In this document: piece by piece, positions 1 to 8,483 of the stretch
How the letters are laid out: each line of letters starts with the position of its first letter
Position numbering within the stretch: the first letter of the stretch is position 1
Assembly: GCF_900107535.1 (NCBI RefSeq)
Contig: NZ_FNRA01000002.1
Location: 434,001 to 498,000 of the forward strand
DNA length: 64,000 nucleotides
From: Pedobacter hartonius
Lineage (GTDB): Bacteria; Bacteroidota; Bacteroidia; Sphingobacteriales; Sphingobacteriaceae
Reading direction: 5' to 3'
Notes under the pieces: model-generated
The model's database searches: none
What the model saw: only the letters and a program-made list of their open reading frames with translations
Told to the model about the DNA's origin: nothing
Made by a program: the position numbers and the translations under genes

Positions 1-585
1 TTCATCACCCCATTGTTGTCCCTGTTGTTTTACCCCGTCACTAACGGTAACCACACGGTTATAGCTTAAGCCGCGGATCACCGGTTTGGAGATACCGGGT
101 CCTGTAGTGACCTGGGAAACTCCCGGAACACGGGAGATCGCATCAATCAGGTTGGTAGATGGGTGATACAGCAAATCAGCTTTGCTCACTGAGGATACCG
201 AGGTGCTGTTCTTGCGGTTGTCGGAACTTGATGCTGAGCCGGTGATGACCACCTCCCTGCCTTCAATTACACTTGGCTGTAAGGCAAAATTAAGGGCAGC
301 CGGATTGGCAAGGTCCACAGATTGTGTGATGGTTTTATAACCTATATAACTTACCTGAACGAGGAACCGTCCGCGGGCAGGCACATTTTTTATTACAAAT
401 TCCCCGTTCTGATTCGTGGTCGCAGATGTGCGCAGATCAGGAATGGAGATTGCCGCACCCGGCAACGGTAATTGTGTTTGTGCATCGGTGATCCTGCCCC
501 GGAATTCGGTTATTTCGGCTGCAGAGCTGGGGCTAAAAATAAAAACGGATAACAGTACGACTAAAAATAGAAGTATCTTTTTCAT
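1..585 (-). CDS. TonB-dependent receptor, N-terminal part (runs off the left edge)
   Basis: Only the first 195 codons are inside the window. The protein opens with a clear signal peptide (MKKILLFLVVLLSVFIF, cleavage near SSA-AE). Next comes a carboxypeptidase-regulatory-like beta-sandwich at about residues 27-105 (GRITDAQT, GAAISIP, GEFVIKNVP, YIGYKT). From about residue 120 it enters a TonB plug domain (DAISRVPGVSQV, then PVIRGLSYNRV). This order is typical of Bacteroidota outer-membrane receptors. The plug motif with SDGVKQQGQQWGDE resembles receptors of the metal or small-ligand type rather than the SusC glycan type; that is inference. The His/Cys-rich small protein encoded just upstream on the same strand supports a metal link. 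The substrate cannot be named from this fragment. Confidence 0.85.
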   Translation of the reverse strand, partial: MKKILLFLVVLLSVFIFSPSSAAEITEFRGRITDAQTQLPLPGAAISIPDLRTSATTNQNGEFVIKNVPARGRFLVQVSYIGYKTITQSVDLANPAALNFALQPSVIEGREVVITGSASSSDNRKNSTSVSSVSKADLLYHPSTNLIDAISRVPGVSQVTTGPGISKPVIRGLSYNRVVTVSDGVKQQGQQWGDE

Positions 586-778
586 ATAGAATATATTTAT
601 GGCTAAGAATGCTGTACAGGTCAGTTGTATCATCTGCCCATGCAAAATCATTTTAGCTTATGACATTTGTGTATGTGTAAAATAAGTTGGCCCTGTAAAT
701 CCATTGTTGTTGGAAATACATTATGATTCCATTCCGCGTAAGCAAAAGCCCACACAGTTATTAATGTTTTGGGAATAA

Positions 779-1117
779 CTAGACTACAGGAGGACCGCGA
801 AGAGAAGACCCTCTTAAAGCGGTATAACTGGCACTGCTCAGCGCATAGGTTCTGATAAAAACTGTACCCGTAAGTTTAACATGGAAGGAAGTACTGCTGG
901 TGTAATAATCCTTTTCAAAATGAGCAGAACAGATCAGACAGTTATGGCTCTCATTGCCGATATGCGTCTTGTGCATACATATTTTACCGTATTTGGCGCA
1001 ATTCGGCTCCTCTTCAGCATGATGGTGAAGAGTGCCCCATGGAACAAGTGCTATGGCAAATACCCAAAGCATCAGGACCGCAAAGAATTGGTGAATATGT
1101 AAGCGTTTATTTTTCAA
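779..1117 (-). CDS. Small His/Cys-rich membrane-anchored protein
   Basis: Unrecognised small protein of 112 residues if it starts at the TTG at 1117. An ATG at 1195 would add 26 residues without the look of a signal region. I prefer the TTG because it gives a basic start (MKNKRLHIHQF) directly followed by a hydrophobic segment (FFAVLMLWVFAIALVPW), as in a signal anchor. After this comes a metal-ligand-rich stretch: HHH, then C-x6-C-x-H, then HNCLICSAH. The tail has no features. It lies 193 bases upstream of the TonB receptor on the same strand, so the two may be co-expressed. Similar His/Cys-rich small proteins accompany metal-related TonB receptors, so binding of Cu or Zn at the cell surface is a reasonable inference, not a demonstrated role. 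Confidence 0.6.
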   Translation of the reverse strand: MKNKRLHIHQFFAVLMLWVFAIALVPWGTLHHHAEEEPNCAKYGKICMHKTHIGNESHNCLICSAHFEKDYYTSSTSFHVKLTGTVFIRTYALSSASYTALRGSSLRGPPVV

Positions 1118-1274
1118 TTGTTTGTAAAAGTAACAAAATATGTGCGATTCGTGTAATTCTAAAGTAACATTGCCTTTATAAAACCTCAAAAACAATAAAT
1201 GCCGTATATATCTTTACTTATGGCATAGTAACTGTGCTGACCTTTAGGTTTATTCTTTAACTCATACAAATTAC

Positions 1275-1928
1275 ATGACAACGGCTCAGCAAATAAAAAA
1301 CGGTTATATCGATTACGTACTCACGCATGATGAACAGCCAAAATCTGTTTACAGCTTCGTAAAAAAATTAAAGATTCCGGAGGCTGAATTCTATCAGTTC
1401 TACGCCTCTTTTGAAAGTATAGAGAAGCTCATCTGGGCCGATCTCACTGTAGAGACCTTAGATACCATACGTCAGCAGGAGGTATGGGCCCAATACTCCT
1501 CCCGCGACAGGATGCTCTCATTTTTCTACAGTTACGTTGAGGTGCTGAAAAGGCAGAGAAGCTTCATTGTTTACAGCCTCAGACAGCATTCTGCCAAATT
1601 TGCCACTCCGGCGGTACTGTCAGGTGTAAAGCCCATCTTTGAAAATTTTGCGGAGGAGCTGATTAGTGAGGGACTGGAGAGCGGGGAACTTGCCGACCGT
1701 AAATTCCTGACCAAAAGATATAAGGATGCACTCTGGATCCAGTTTGCTTTTATTATCAATTTTTGGGTAAATGATGATAGTATCGGGTTCGAAAAAACGG
1801 ACGAAGCCATTGAAAAAGGCATCAATGTAACGTTCGACCTGTTTCAGCGCTCCCCGCTGGACAATTTAGTGGAGTACGGGAAGTTCCTGTCCAGAAATGG
1901 CGGATTTACAGAAAAAATGAGGAAATAA
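1275..1928 (+). CDS. TetR-family transcriptional regulator
   Basis: A 217-residue all-helical protein. The N-terminal 50 residues look like a diverged TetR DNA-binding domain (SVYSFVKKLKIPEAEFYQFY occupies the helix-turn-helix position, ending in the typical xFYxxF pattern). The rest matches the Bacteroidota-type TetR C-terminal ligand-binding domain (YSYVEVLKRQRSFIVY, WIQFAFIINFWVNDDS). It is the first gene of a tight operon: the ABC1-kinase gene starts 6 bases after its stop, and the SDR gene overlaps that one. It may therefore regulate this operon, with a ligand or membrane-lipid substrate handled by its neighbours. The ligand is unknown. Confidence 0.8.
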   Translation: MTTAQQIKNGYIDYVLTHDEQPKSVYSFVKKLKIPEAEFYQFYASFESIEKLIWADLTVETLDTIRQQEVWAQYSSRDRMLSFFYSYVEVLKRQRSFIVYSLRQHSAKFATPAVLSGVKPIFENFAEELISEGLESGELADRKFLTKRYKDALWIQFAFIINFWVNDDSIGFEKTDEAIEKGINVTFDLFQRSPLDNLVEYGKFLSRNGGFTEKMRK

Positions 1929-1934
1929 CAACAG

Positions 1935-3236
1935 ATGAACGAACAGAACAGTATTCCTGTTACCAAGGCAGAGCGCTCTGCCAAATTTGTGAAAACAGGA
2001 TTCCAGATCGGCGGAAACTATATTAAACATTATTCTAAAAAGCTTTTTAATCCTGATTTAGGCAGGGATGAACTGAATGAAGACAATGCTACAGATATCT
2101 ATAAATCACTGAGCGAGCTGAAAGGAAGTGCCTTAAAGATTGCACAGATGCTGAGTATGGATAAAAACATACTTCCCAAATCATATGTCGACAAGTTTAC
2201 ACAATCTCAGTACAATGCCCCGCCGCTTTCCGGCCCGCTGATCGTCAGGACATTTACAAAGAATTTCGGAAAAACACCCGAAGCCATCTATGATAAATTC
2301 AATATCATCTCTACCAATGCCGCCTCAATTGGCCAGGTACACCAGGCGGAACTAAAGGGAAAAAAACTGGCGGTGAAGATCCAGTATCCCGGAGTGGGCG
2401 ATAGTATTTCTTCGGATTTAAAACTGGTAAAACCTTTTGCCTTTCGTTTACTGGGGATGAGTGAAAAGGAACTGAACATCTATATCAAAGAAGTAGAAGA
2501 GCGTTTGCTGGAGGAAACAGATTACGAGCTTGAGGTACGCAGGTCAATAGAAATTACGCAGGCATGTGAAGTACTGGACAACGTAGTTTTCCCAACCTAT
2601 TATCCTGAGCTTTCGGGCAAGAGGATTATTACCATGGACTGGATTGACGGACTTCATTTAAAAGAATTCCTTCAGACCAACCCTTCGCAGGAGCTGCGCA
2701 ATAAGATTGGCCAGGCCCTGTGGGATTTTTATAACTTTCAGCAGCATGAGCTCAGGGCTGTACATGCAGATCCTCATCCCGGTAATTTTATGATCACCCC
2801 GGATGAGAAACTGGGAGTCATAGATTTCGGCTGTATCAAAGAAATGCCGGATGATTTTTATGTGCCTTTCTTTTCGCTCATCTCTTCTGATGTGGTGAAG
2901 GATAAGGAAAAAACTATAGCTGCCTTTAGAAAACTGGATATGATCCATACCGCCGATACACCCGCGCAGATAGAATTTTATTATAAAGCTTACCTGGAAA
3001 TGATCCAGCTTTTTGCCAAACCATATCTCAGTACAACTTTTGATTTCAGCCAGCCTGAATTCTTTACGCAACTATATGCCTACGGGGAAAAAATTGCTAA
3101 GATGCCTGAATTTAAACAGGCAAGGGGCGTAAAACATTTTATTTATGTAAACAGAACGAATTTTGGCCTGTATACCATATTACAGGAACTAAAAGCCGTT
3201 GTTCGCACGGATACCTTTAAACCCCATATTACATGA
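1935..3236 (+). CDS. ABC1/AarF/UbiB-family atypical kinase-like protein
   Basis: A 433-residue member of the ABC1 (AarF/UbiB/ADCK) protein-kinase-like family. Visible hallmarks are the KxGQ-like motif in altered form (LKGSALKIAQMLS, about residue 62), the alanine-rich loop and QVH motif (NAASIGQVHQAEL), the ATP-lysine segment (KKLAVKIQYPG), the catalytic-loop equivalent (HADPHPGNFM) and the metal-binding DFG (GVIDFGCIKEMP). Family members support isoprenoid-quinone or membrane-lipid metabolism in a largely undefined way. Here it sits between a TetR regulator and an NAD-binding SDR protein, overlapping the latter by 4 bases (ATGA), so the three proteins probably share a process. No quinone-synthesis gene is present nearby. 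Confidence 0.85.
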   Translation: MNEQNSIPVTKAERSAKFVKTGFQIGGNYIKHYSKKLFNPDLGRDELNEDNATDIYKSLSELKGSALKIAQMLSMDKNILPKSYVDKFTQSQYNAPPLSGPLIVRTFTKNFGKTPEAIYDKFNIISTNAASIGQVHQAELKGKKLAVKIQYPGVGDSISSDLKLVKPFAFRLLGMSEKELNIYIKEVEERLLEETDYELEVRRSIEITQACEVLDNVVFPTYYPELSGKRIITMDWIDGLHLKEFLQTNPSQELRNKIGQALWDFYNFQQHELRAVHADPHPGNFMITPDEKLGVIDFGCIKEMPDDFYVPFFSLISSDVVKDKEKTIAAFRKLDMIHTADTPAQIEFYYKAYLEMIQLFAKPYLSTTFDFSQPEFFTQLYAYGEKIAKMPEFKQARGVKHFIYVNRTNFGLYTILQELKAVVRTDTFKPHIT

Positions 3237-4678
3237 AGATACTGCTAACCGGTGCAAATGGATACATTGGAACACGTCTTTTGCCTGTTTTACTTGAACA
3301 GGGACATGATGTGATCTGTATGGTACGGGATAAGCGCCGTTTTGCAGAAGAATCTGATTTCGGAGACCAGGTTAAGATTATCACCGGCGACCTGCTGCAG
3401 CCGGAAACCTTAAAAAGTATACCTGAAGATATCGAAGCTGCCTATTACCTGGTGCATTCGATGTCTACCGGTGGCAGTGGATTTTCTGAGCAGGAATTTG
3501 AATCGGCCATGCATTTTGTAAAGGCAATCCAGCAAACATCCTGCCGGCAGCTGATCTATCTTACAGGAATTGTCAATGATGATGATCTTTCCAGGCATCT
3601 CAGCTCAAGACTGGCCGTAGAAAAAGAACTGAAGAAATCAGGAATAGCCTATACCATTCTGCGCGCAGCGATCATCATCGGATCAGGAAGCGCCTCTTTT
3701 GAAATTATCCGTGATCTCACGGAAAAGCTGCCTGTAATGGTTGCCCCCAAATGGGTGAATACCAGATGCCAGCCTATCGGAATACGTGATGTGCTGGGTT
3801 ATCTGAGTGGAATATTGATGAACGAGAAGGCCTTCAATGAGACATTTGACGTCGGTGGTCCTGACATTCTCACGTACAAGGAGATGATGCTGCAGTATGC
3901 GGCATCACGGGGACTAAAACGATGGATCTTTACTGTACCAGTTCTTACCCCGAGACTATCCTCACTTTGGTTAAACCTGGTGACAACGGTGCCCTACCAG
4001 TTGGCCCGCAGTCTGGTAGACAGCATGAAAAATGAGGTAGTTTGTAAAGATGACCGGATCAAAGACGTTGTACCAAGAGCATGCTTCAGCTATAAGAAAA
4101 CGCTTAAACTGGCATTTGAAAAGATTGAGCAGCACTCCATTGTTTCGAGCTGGAAAGATGCTCTGAACAAGGGCTACCTGGATACGTCATTTATGGATCA
4201 GGTAAAAGTGCCGCAAAAGGGTACACTGGAATATAAAGTGAAGATGCCCTTTGAGCGAAAAGCGGAGGAGGTGTTTGAAAACGTGTGGGGAATCGGTGGT
4301 ACCAGGGGATGGTATTATCTCGACTGGCTCTGGAGCTTCCGGGGCTTCCTTGACAAGCTCTTTGGAGGGGTAGGAACAAGGAGAGGCCGTACCAGCAATA
4401 CATCTCTTCGTGCAGGCGATGTACTGGACTTCTGGCGGGTACTTCTCGTGGACAGGAAAAACACGAGACTGTTGTTGTATGCGGAGATGAAAGTTCCTGG
4501 AGAAGCCTGGCTCGAATTCAAAATTATCAGTTTCCATGGAAAATCATACCTGTCACAGGTAGCTACCTTCAGGCCATCCGGTCTGTGGGGAAGAATGTAC
4601 TGGTATGCCATGTATCCCTTCCATCTGGTGTTGTTTAAGGGCATGGCCAGGAAGATCACCACTTATCAGCCAAAATAA
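3233..4678 (+). CDS. NAD(P)-binding SDR/NmrA-type protein with DUF2867 domain
   Basis: A 481-residue two-domain protein. The N-terminal half is an atypical short-chain dehydrogenase of the NmrA/complex-I-subunit-like type, with the nucleotide-binding GANGYIGTRL at residues 7-16 and an acidic-strand region around DLLQPETL. The C-terminal part from about residue 325 fits DUF2867 (KMPFERKAEEVFENVWGIGG, then RAGDVLDFWRVL). Fusions of this kind are common in Bacteroidota, but their substrate is not established. Its start codon overlaps the stop of the ABC1-like gene (ATGA), so translation is probably coupled. It is the last gene of the TetR operon and is followed by a 9-bp perfect hairpin. Confidence 0.8.
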   Translation: MKILLTGANGYIGTRLLPVLLEQGHDVICMVRDKRRFAEESDFGDQVKIITGDLLQPETLKSIPEDIEAAYYLVHSMSTGGSGFSEQEFESAMHFVKAIQQTSCRQLIYLTGIVNDDDLSRHLSSRLAVEKELKKSGIAYTILRAAIIIGSGSASFEIIRDLTEKLPVMVAPKWVNTRCQPIGIRDVLGYLSGILMNEKAFNETFDVGGPDILTYKEMMLQYAASRGLKRWIFTVPVLTPRLSSLWLNLVTTVPYQLARSLVDSMKNEVVCKDDRIKDVVPRACFSYKKTLKLAFEKIEQHSIVSSWKDALNKGYLDTSFMDQVKVPQKGTLEYKVKMPFERKAEEVFENVWGIGGTRGWYYLDWLWSFRGFLDKLFGGVGTRRGRTSNTSLRAGDVLDFWRVLLVDRKNTRLLLYAEMKVPGEAWLEFKIISFHGKSYLSQVATFRPSGLWGRMYWYAMYPFHLVLFKGMARKITTYQPK

Positions 4679-4680
4679 AA

Positions 4681-4705
4681 GGGTATAGTCGCCACAACTA
4701 TACCC
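4681..4705 (+). terminator. Hairpin after the TetR-ABC1-SDR operon
   Basis: GGGTATAGT and ACTATACCC form a perfect 9-bp stem with a 7-base loop, two bases after the SDR stop codon. No U-run follows on the plus strand, so termination is plausible but not typical. Confidence 0.4.
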
Positions 4706-4880
4706 CCTTCTAACCTAAAAACTTATTTATAAGACATTCCATAATGCAAAAGGTTTGAAAGCACAACTATTAATTTCTATGTATAGATGTAATACGGGAC
4801 CTCAGTCCCTTTTTTTATCCCGCGAAAGTCTTTTGTTTATAATATTTTTGAAATAACTAAACATAATCCATATAGATAAA

Positions 4881-4888
4881 TATATTTG
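4881..4888 (+). promoter_or_regulatory. Bacteroidota -7 element of the response-regulator gene
   Basis: TATATTTG matches TAnnTTTG exactly. It predicts a transcript start near 4895, about 13 bases before the TTG start codon. No clear -33 TTTG was found at the usual distance. Confidence 0.5.
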
Positions 4889-4907
4889 TAGACAAATTAT
4901 TATTGTT

Positions 4908-5300
4908 TTGGACATACTTCCACCATCCTGTAAAAATGTACTTGTAATAGAAGATAATCACGCCATTCTGGATGTGATTACTTTGATCCTTCAAAGCGAG
5001 TCCTATAAGGTGACAGGCTTAAATAAAAGTGCCGATATGATGAACCATATCGAACAATTCAAGCCAGATCTGATTATTTTAGATATTATGCTGCCGGATG
5101 GTGACGGCAGGGATCTTTTAAAAACATTGAGATCCGATGCTAGTACAGCTTATATTCCCGTCCTGATGATCTCTGCAAGATATACGGCAGACAATGTACA
5201 GCATGGGGAGTTCAAGCCAAATGGCTTCCTGTCAAAACCGTTTGACATTGATGATCTTTTAGACAGAATTGAAGGTATCCTTGCCGGAAAAACCTACTAA
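4908..5300 (+). CDS. Single-domain response regulator (receiver only)
   Basis: A 130-residue CheY-like receiver with no output domain. The acidic pair is E15-D16 (VLVIEDN), the phospho-acceptor is D59 (LIILDIMLPDGDG), the Thr/Ser switch is S89 (MISAR) and the conserved lysine is K110 (LSKPFD). The start must be the TTG at 4908, because the next in-frame ATG would remove the first beta strand and the acidic pair. No histidine kinase is encoded nearby, so it is an orphan that must be served by a distant kinase or a phosphorelay. Its end overlaps the 3' end of the convergent ku gene by 4 bases. Confidence 0.88.
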   Translation: MDILPPSCKNVLVIEDNHAILDVITLILQSESYKVTGLNKSADMMNHIEQFKPDLIILDIMLPDGDGRDLLKTLRSDASTAYIPVLMISARYTADNVQHGEFKPNGFLSKPFDIDDLLDRIEGILAGKTY

Positions 5301-6067
5301 GCCCCTTTTCTTTTGTCCAGGCTTTGCATGAGTTGCGTATACAAATCATCACTGGTGTCTTCTCTGGGTTTAAGTTTTTTAACCGTAGCCCTTTTGCCTT
5401 TGGCCTTGGCTTTGATGATCTTTAACAGGTCTTTACTATATTCATCCTTAAAACTTTCAATGTCAAATTCAGCAGTAAATTGTTTGATCAGTGCCAGACC
5501 CATATCCAGTTCCTTTTTACTCACCGCACTGATATCAGGCACTTCAAGTTCTTCATATCCCCGCACCTCTTCCTGAAAGCGTATTTTGGTCACCACAAGT
5601 ACTTCTCCGAGGGGATGGATCACACACAAATTCTCCGTATTTCTGAATACGAACCTTGCTACTCCGGCCTTACCAGATTTAATCAATGCCTTTAATAACA
5701 ATGCGTAAGCCTTCTTGCCTTGTTTTTCAGGTTCTGCATAATAGGAGATTTCATAATAGATTGGATTGATAGCATCGAGATCCACAAAGTTTTCCAGTTC
5801 AATCATCTTTGTTTTTTCCGGACTGGCATCCTCAAAATCATGCTCATCCAGGATCACATATTGGCCGCCGACGAGGTATCCCTTTACAATTTTATCATAG
5901 GGCACTTCTTTATTCGTGTTTTCATTTACCCTTTTAAACTTGATCCTGGAATGGTCCTTACTATCCAGCATATCCAGGTCCAGATGGCTGCTTTGAACAG
6001 CTGAGTATAACTTTACCGGAATATTTACCAGTCCGAATCCTATAGATCCTCTCCAGAGTGTTCTCAT
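5297..6067 (-). CDS. ku: Ku protein, non-homologous end joining
   Basis: A 256-residue bacterial Ku homologue, which binds double-strand DNA ends as a homodimer and recruits the ligase LigD. The diagnostic N-terminus is MRTLWRGSIGFGLVNIPVKL, followed by the core beta-barrel (YAEPEKQGKKAYALLLKAL, then ARFVFRNTENL) and a basic C-terminal tail (KAKAKGKRATVKKLKP) like those linked to DNA or LigD contact. I take the ATG at 6067; an in-frame TTG two codons earlier adds nothing. No ligD gene is present in the window. The gene stands alone and converges on the response regulator with a 4-base overlap. Confidence 0.93.
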   Translation of the reverse strand: MRTLWRGSIGFGLVNIPVKLYSAVQSSHLDLDMLDSKDHSRIKFKRVNENTNKEVPYDKIVKGYLVGGQYVILDEHDFEDASPEKTKMIELENFVDLDAINPIYYEISYYAEPEKQGKKAYALLLKALIKSGKAGVARFVFRNTENLCVIHPLGEVLVVTKIRFQEEVRGYEELEVPDISAVSKKELDMGLALIKQFTAEFDIESFKDEYSKDLLKIIKAKAKGKRATVKKLKPREDTSDDLYTQLMQSLDKRKGA

Positions 6068-6178
6068 AACCAATTGATTTTATCTGTTTTAACAACATTG
6101 GTTATTTTTTGTTTTGTACGTTTTGATACAGCCCCGCCATTATACTTCTATATCCTTTCAGCAATCTTATGTATTCTA

Positions 6179-6186
6179 TATCTTTG
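6179..6186 (+). promoter_or_regulatory. -7 element of the dienelactone-hydrolase gene
   Basis: TATCTTTG is an exact TAnnTTTG match. The predicted start near 6193 gives a leader of about 41 bases to the ATG at 6234, which supports that start over upstream TTG/GTG codons. Confidence 0.55.
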
Positions 6187-6233
6187 TTGCAACTATTTTA
6201 AATTGCAGATTGTTATACGTAGAAAAAAATAAA

Positions 6234-7001
6234 ATGAAAGCACTTTATACCATGGCTCTTACGCTAACTGTTTCCCTCACTTATGCCCAACTCAAACCGG
6301 TCTCTTACTTGGATGGCGATCAGAAACTGAACGGATTTTCTATTGCCCCTGCGAAAGGGACAATGAAAAAAGCCGGGATACTCATCCTGCCCGCCTGGAT
6401 GGGTGTTGACACCCATTCGAAAAAAGTTGCCGCAGAGCTTTCAAAAGCAGGCTATTACGCTTTTGTTGCGGACATCTATGGTGAGGGCAATTATCCCACT
6501 GACATAAAAAGTGCAGCTGCGAAGTCCGGCGATTACAAGAAGAATATCACAGCATACCACCAGCGTATTAAACTGGCTATGCAGGAACTCATCAGCTCCG
6601 GGGCCGATGCTTCCCGGATAGTGGTCATTGGTTATTGCTTTGGCGGTACAGGCGCGCTGGAAGCCGCAAGGGAGAACTTTCCCGTTAAAGGTATAGTTGC
6701 ATTCCATGCTGGCCTGGACAGGGACAGCACACGCACGATAAAGCCAATCAGCACCAAGGTGCTGGTGCTGCACGGGGCCGATGATCCATATGCGCCAATC
6801 CCGCAGATACTGGCGTTCCAGAAAGAGATGAGAACTTCAAAAGCAGACTGGCAAATGATCTATTATGCAAATGCCGTACACGCATTTACAGAGCCTGAAG
6901 CCGGGAACGATAATTCAAAAGGTGCTGCCTACAATGCACTTGCAGACAAAAGGTCATGGAAACATATGATGATGTTCCTCAATGAAATACTGGCCAATTA
7001 G
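6234..7001 (+). CDS. Secreted dienelactone-hydrolase family protein
   Basis: A 255-residue alpha/beta hydrolase of the dienelactone hydrolase family. It begins with a short signal peptide (MKALYTMALTLTVSLTYAQ). The Cys-Asp-His triad is visible: C135 in GYCFGG, D183 or D184 in HGADDPY, and H216 in NAVHAFT. Export suggests a periplasmic role on small esters or lactones, but the substrate is unknown and no aromatic-degradation genes adjoin. The reading frame is open further upstream to a TTG at 6114, but that stretch crosses the promoter. The last codons and stop lie inside a hairpin shared with the convergent hisS gene. Confidence 0.82.
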   Translation: MKALYTMALTLTVSLTYAQLKPVSYLDGDQKLNGFSIAPAKGTMKKAGILILPAWMGVDTHSKKVAAELSKAGYYAFVADIYGEGNYPTDIKSAAAKSGDYKKNITAYHQRIKLAMQELISSGADASRIVVIGYCFGGTGALEAARENFPVKGIVAFHAGLDRDSTRTIKPISTKVLVLHGADDPYAPIPQILAFQKEMRTSKADWQMIYYANAVHAFTEPEAGNDNSKGAAYNALADKRSWKHMMMFLNEILAN

Positions 7002-7013
7002 GCAGTATTTCAT
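6982..7013. terminator. Bidirectional hairpin with the hydrolase stop codon in its loop
   Basis: ATGAAATACTG (6982-6992) and CAGTATTTCAT (7003-7013) form a perfect 11-bp stem with a 10-base loop. The loop contains the TAG stop (6999-7001). It lies between the convergent hydrolase and hisS genes and can serve both strands. Confidence 0.5.
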
Positions 7014-7020
7014 TTATATG

Positions 7021-8412
7021 CTATTGTTGCGGTTTCAGTAAAGCAACAATAGCTTCCTGTGAGAGCTTTTGCTGTTCGCCTGAATGCATATTCTTTAGTG
7101 TAAGTATCCCGCTCTGCATTTCGTCGCTTCCAATCAGCACCACATATGGAATTGATTTGTCATCAGCATAACTCATTTGCTTTTTTAGCTTTGCTGAGGA
7201 AGGATAAAGTTCAGCGGCAACATCTGCCTCCCTTAACTGCTGTAAGAGGGGCAGCGCATATAATTCAGCTTCCCTGTCAAAATTACTGATCAGCACCTTC
7301 GTTCCTGCCGCAGCTGATTCCGGGAATAATTTTAATTCCTGTAAAACATCGTAGATGCGGTCTGCCCCGAAGGAGATCCCTACGCCTGTCAGCCCTTTCA
7401 GGCCGAACATTCCGGTCAGGTCATCGTAACGTCCGCCACCACAGATACTTCCCATGGCCACTTCATTGGTTTTCACTTCAAAGATACAACCTGTATAATA
7501 GTTTAACCCGCGTGCAAGGGTAATGTCAAGTTCAAGATCAGGTTTTTTAAGGGCACTGGCAGACAGCAATCCGTTTACATAGGAAAAGACAGTCTCAATC
7601 TCTTCAATACCTTTTAGTCCAACTGAAGAACCGGCCAGCACTGCCTTCAGGCTGCTTAATTTCTCTTCGTTAGTTCCTTCCAGTAAGATTACCGGCTTTA
7701 ACTGGTCAATATCCTGATCAGTAAAACCTCTTTCTATCAGTTCTTTGGTTACTCCTTCAAAACCAATTTTATCCAGTTTATCAATCGCTACGGTCATATC
7801 CACGATGAGTTCCGGCTTGCCAATGATCTCTGCGATGCCGGAAAGAATCTTCCGGTTATTGATCTTAATGGTAAAATCTGTCATGCCCAGGTTGCTCAGT
7901 GCCTCCTGGTAGATCAGCACAAACTCGGCTTCATTCAACAGACTTTCAGAACCCACTACATCTACATCACACTGGTAAAATTCGCGGTACCTTCCCTTCT
8001 GGGGACGGTCGGCACGCCATACCGGCTGAACCTGAAAGCGCTTGAAAGGCAGGGCAATGTCATTCTGGTGCATGACCACGTAACGTGCAAAGGGCACGGT
8101 CAGGTCATAACGTAATGCCTTTTCACTGATCGACGAAATGAGTGCATTAGAGTTCATTGCAGAAAGATGTGCGGTATTGGCCTTGGAAAGGTAATCGCCC
8201 GAATTCAGGATTTTAAAGATCAGTTTGTCTCCTTCATCACCATACTTGCCTGTCAGAGTGGAGAGATTTTCCATTGCAGGGGTTTGTATCTCTGCGTAAC
8301 CGTATTTCTTAAATACCTTTTTAATGGTATCAAAAATATAATTACGTTTCACCATTTCCTGGGGTGAAAAATCACGGGTTCCTTTAGCTAAGGACGGTTT
8401 AATATTCGACAT
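7021..8412 (-). CDS. hisS: Histidine--tRNA ligase
   Basis: A 463-residue class II histidyl-tRNA synthetase that charges tRNA-His in the cytoplasm. Visible signatures are the N-terminal [11 protein letters not shown], motif 2 ([17 protein letters not shown]), the histidine-specific [10 protein letters not shown], motif 3 with GGGRYDDL and [10 protein letters not shown], and a C-terminal anticodon-binding domain ([20 protein letters not shown]). The ATG at 8412 gives the normal N-terminus; a more upstream in-frame ATG at 8442 would place the start inside the pdhC terminator. A TACTTTTG element ends only 5 bases before this ATG, so the mRNA may be leaderless. Confidence 0.96.
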   Translation of the reverse strand: MSNIKPSLAKGTRDFSPQEMVKRNYIFDTIKKVFKKYGYAEIQTPAMENLSTLTGKYGDEGDKLIFKILNSGDYLSKANTAHLSAMNSNALISSISEKALRYDLTVPFARYVVMHQNDIALPFKRFQVQPVWRADRPQKGRYREFYQCDVDVVGSESLLNEAEFVLIYQEALSNLGMTDFTIKINNRKILSGIAEIIGKPELIVDMTVAIDKLDKIGFEGVTKELIERGFTDQDIDQLKPVILLEGTNEEKLSSLKAVLAGSSVGLKGIEEIETVFSYVNGLLSASALKKPDLELDITLARGLNYYTGCIFEVKTNEVAMGSICGGGRYDDLTGMFGLKGLTGVGISFGADRIYDVLQELKLFPESAAAGTKVLISNFDREAELYALPLLQQLREADVAAELYPSSAKLKKQMSYADDKSIPYVVLIGSDEMQSGILTLKNMHSGEQQKLSQEAIVALLKPQQ

Positions 8413-8417
8413 GGCTG

Positions 8418-8425
8418 CAAAAGTA
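8418..8425 (-). promoter_or_regulatory. -7 element of hisS, almost abutting the ATG
   Basis: On the minus strand TACTTTTG ends 5 bases before the hisS ATG. With the usual spacing, transcription would start at or within one base of the start codon. The -33 region falls in the T-tract of the pdhC terminator. Confidence 0.55.
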
Positions 8426-8444
8426 CAAAAAGTAAAAGGCATAA

Positions 8445-8468
8445 AAAAAGCTGCCGAAGCAGCTTTTT
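8445..8468 (-). terminator. Intrinsic terminator of the pdhA-pdhC operon with UUCG tetraloop
   Basis: A perfect 10-bp stem, AAAAAGCTGC with GCAGCTTTTT, begins 15 bases after the pdhC stop. Read on the minus strand the loop is UUCG closed by C-G, an especially stable tetraloop, and a T-run follows. Confidence 0.9.
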
Positions 8469-8483
8469 AAATATTAAGGTTTA

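Noticed and set aside
5297..6067. Two-gene NHEJ or defence module around ku
   Set aside because: No ligD, nuclease or helicase adjacent; the neighbours (response regulator, hydrolase) are unrelated.
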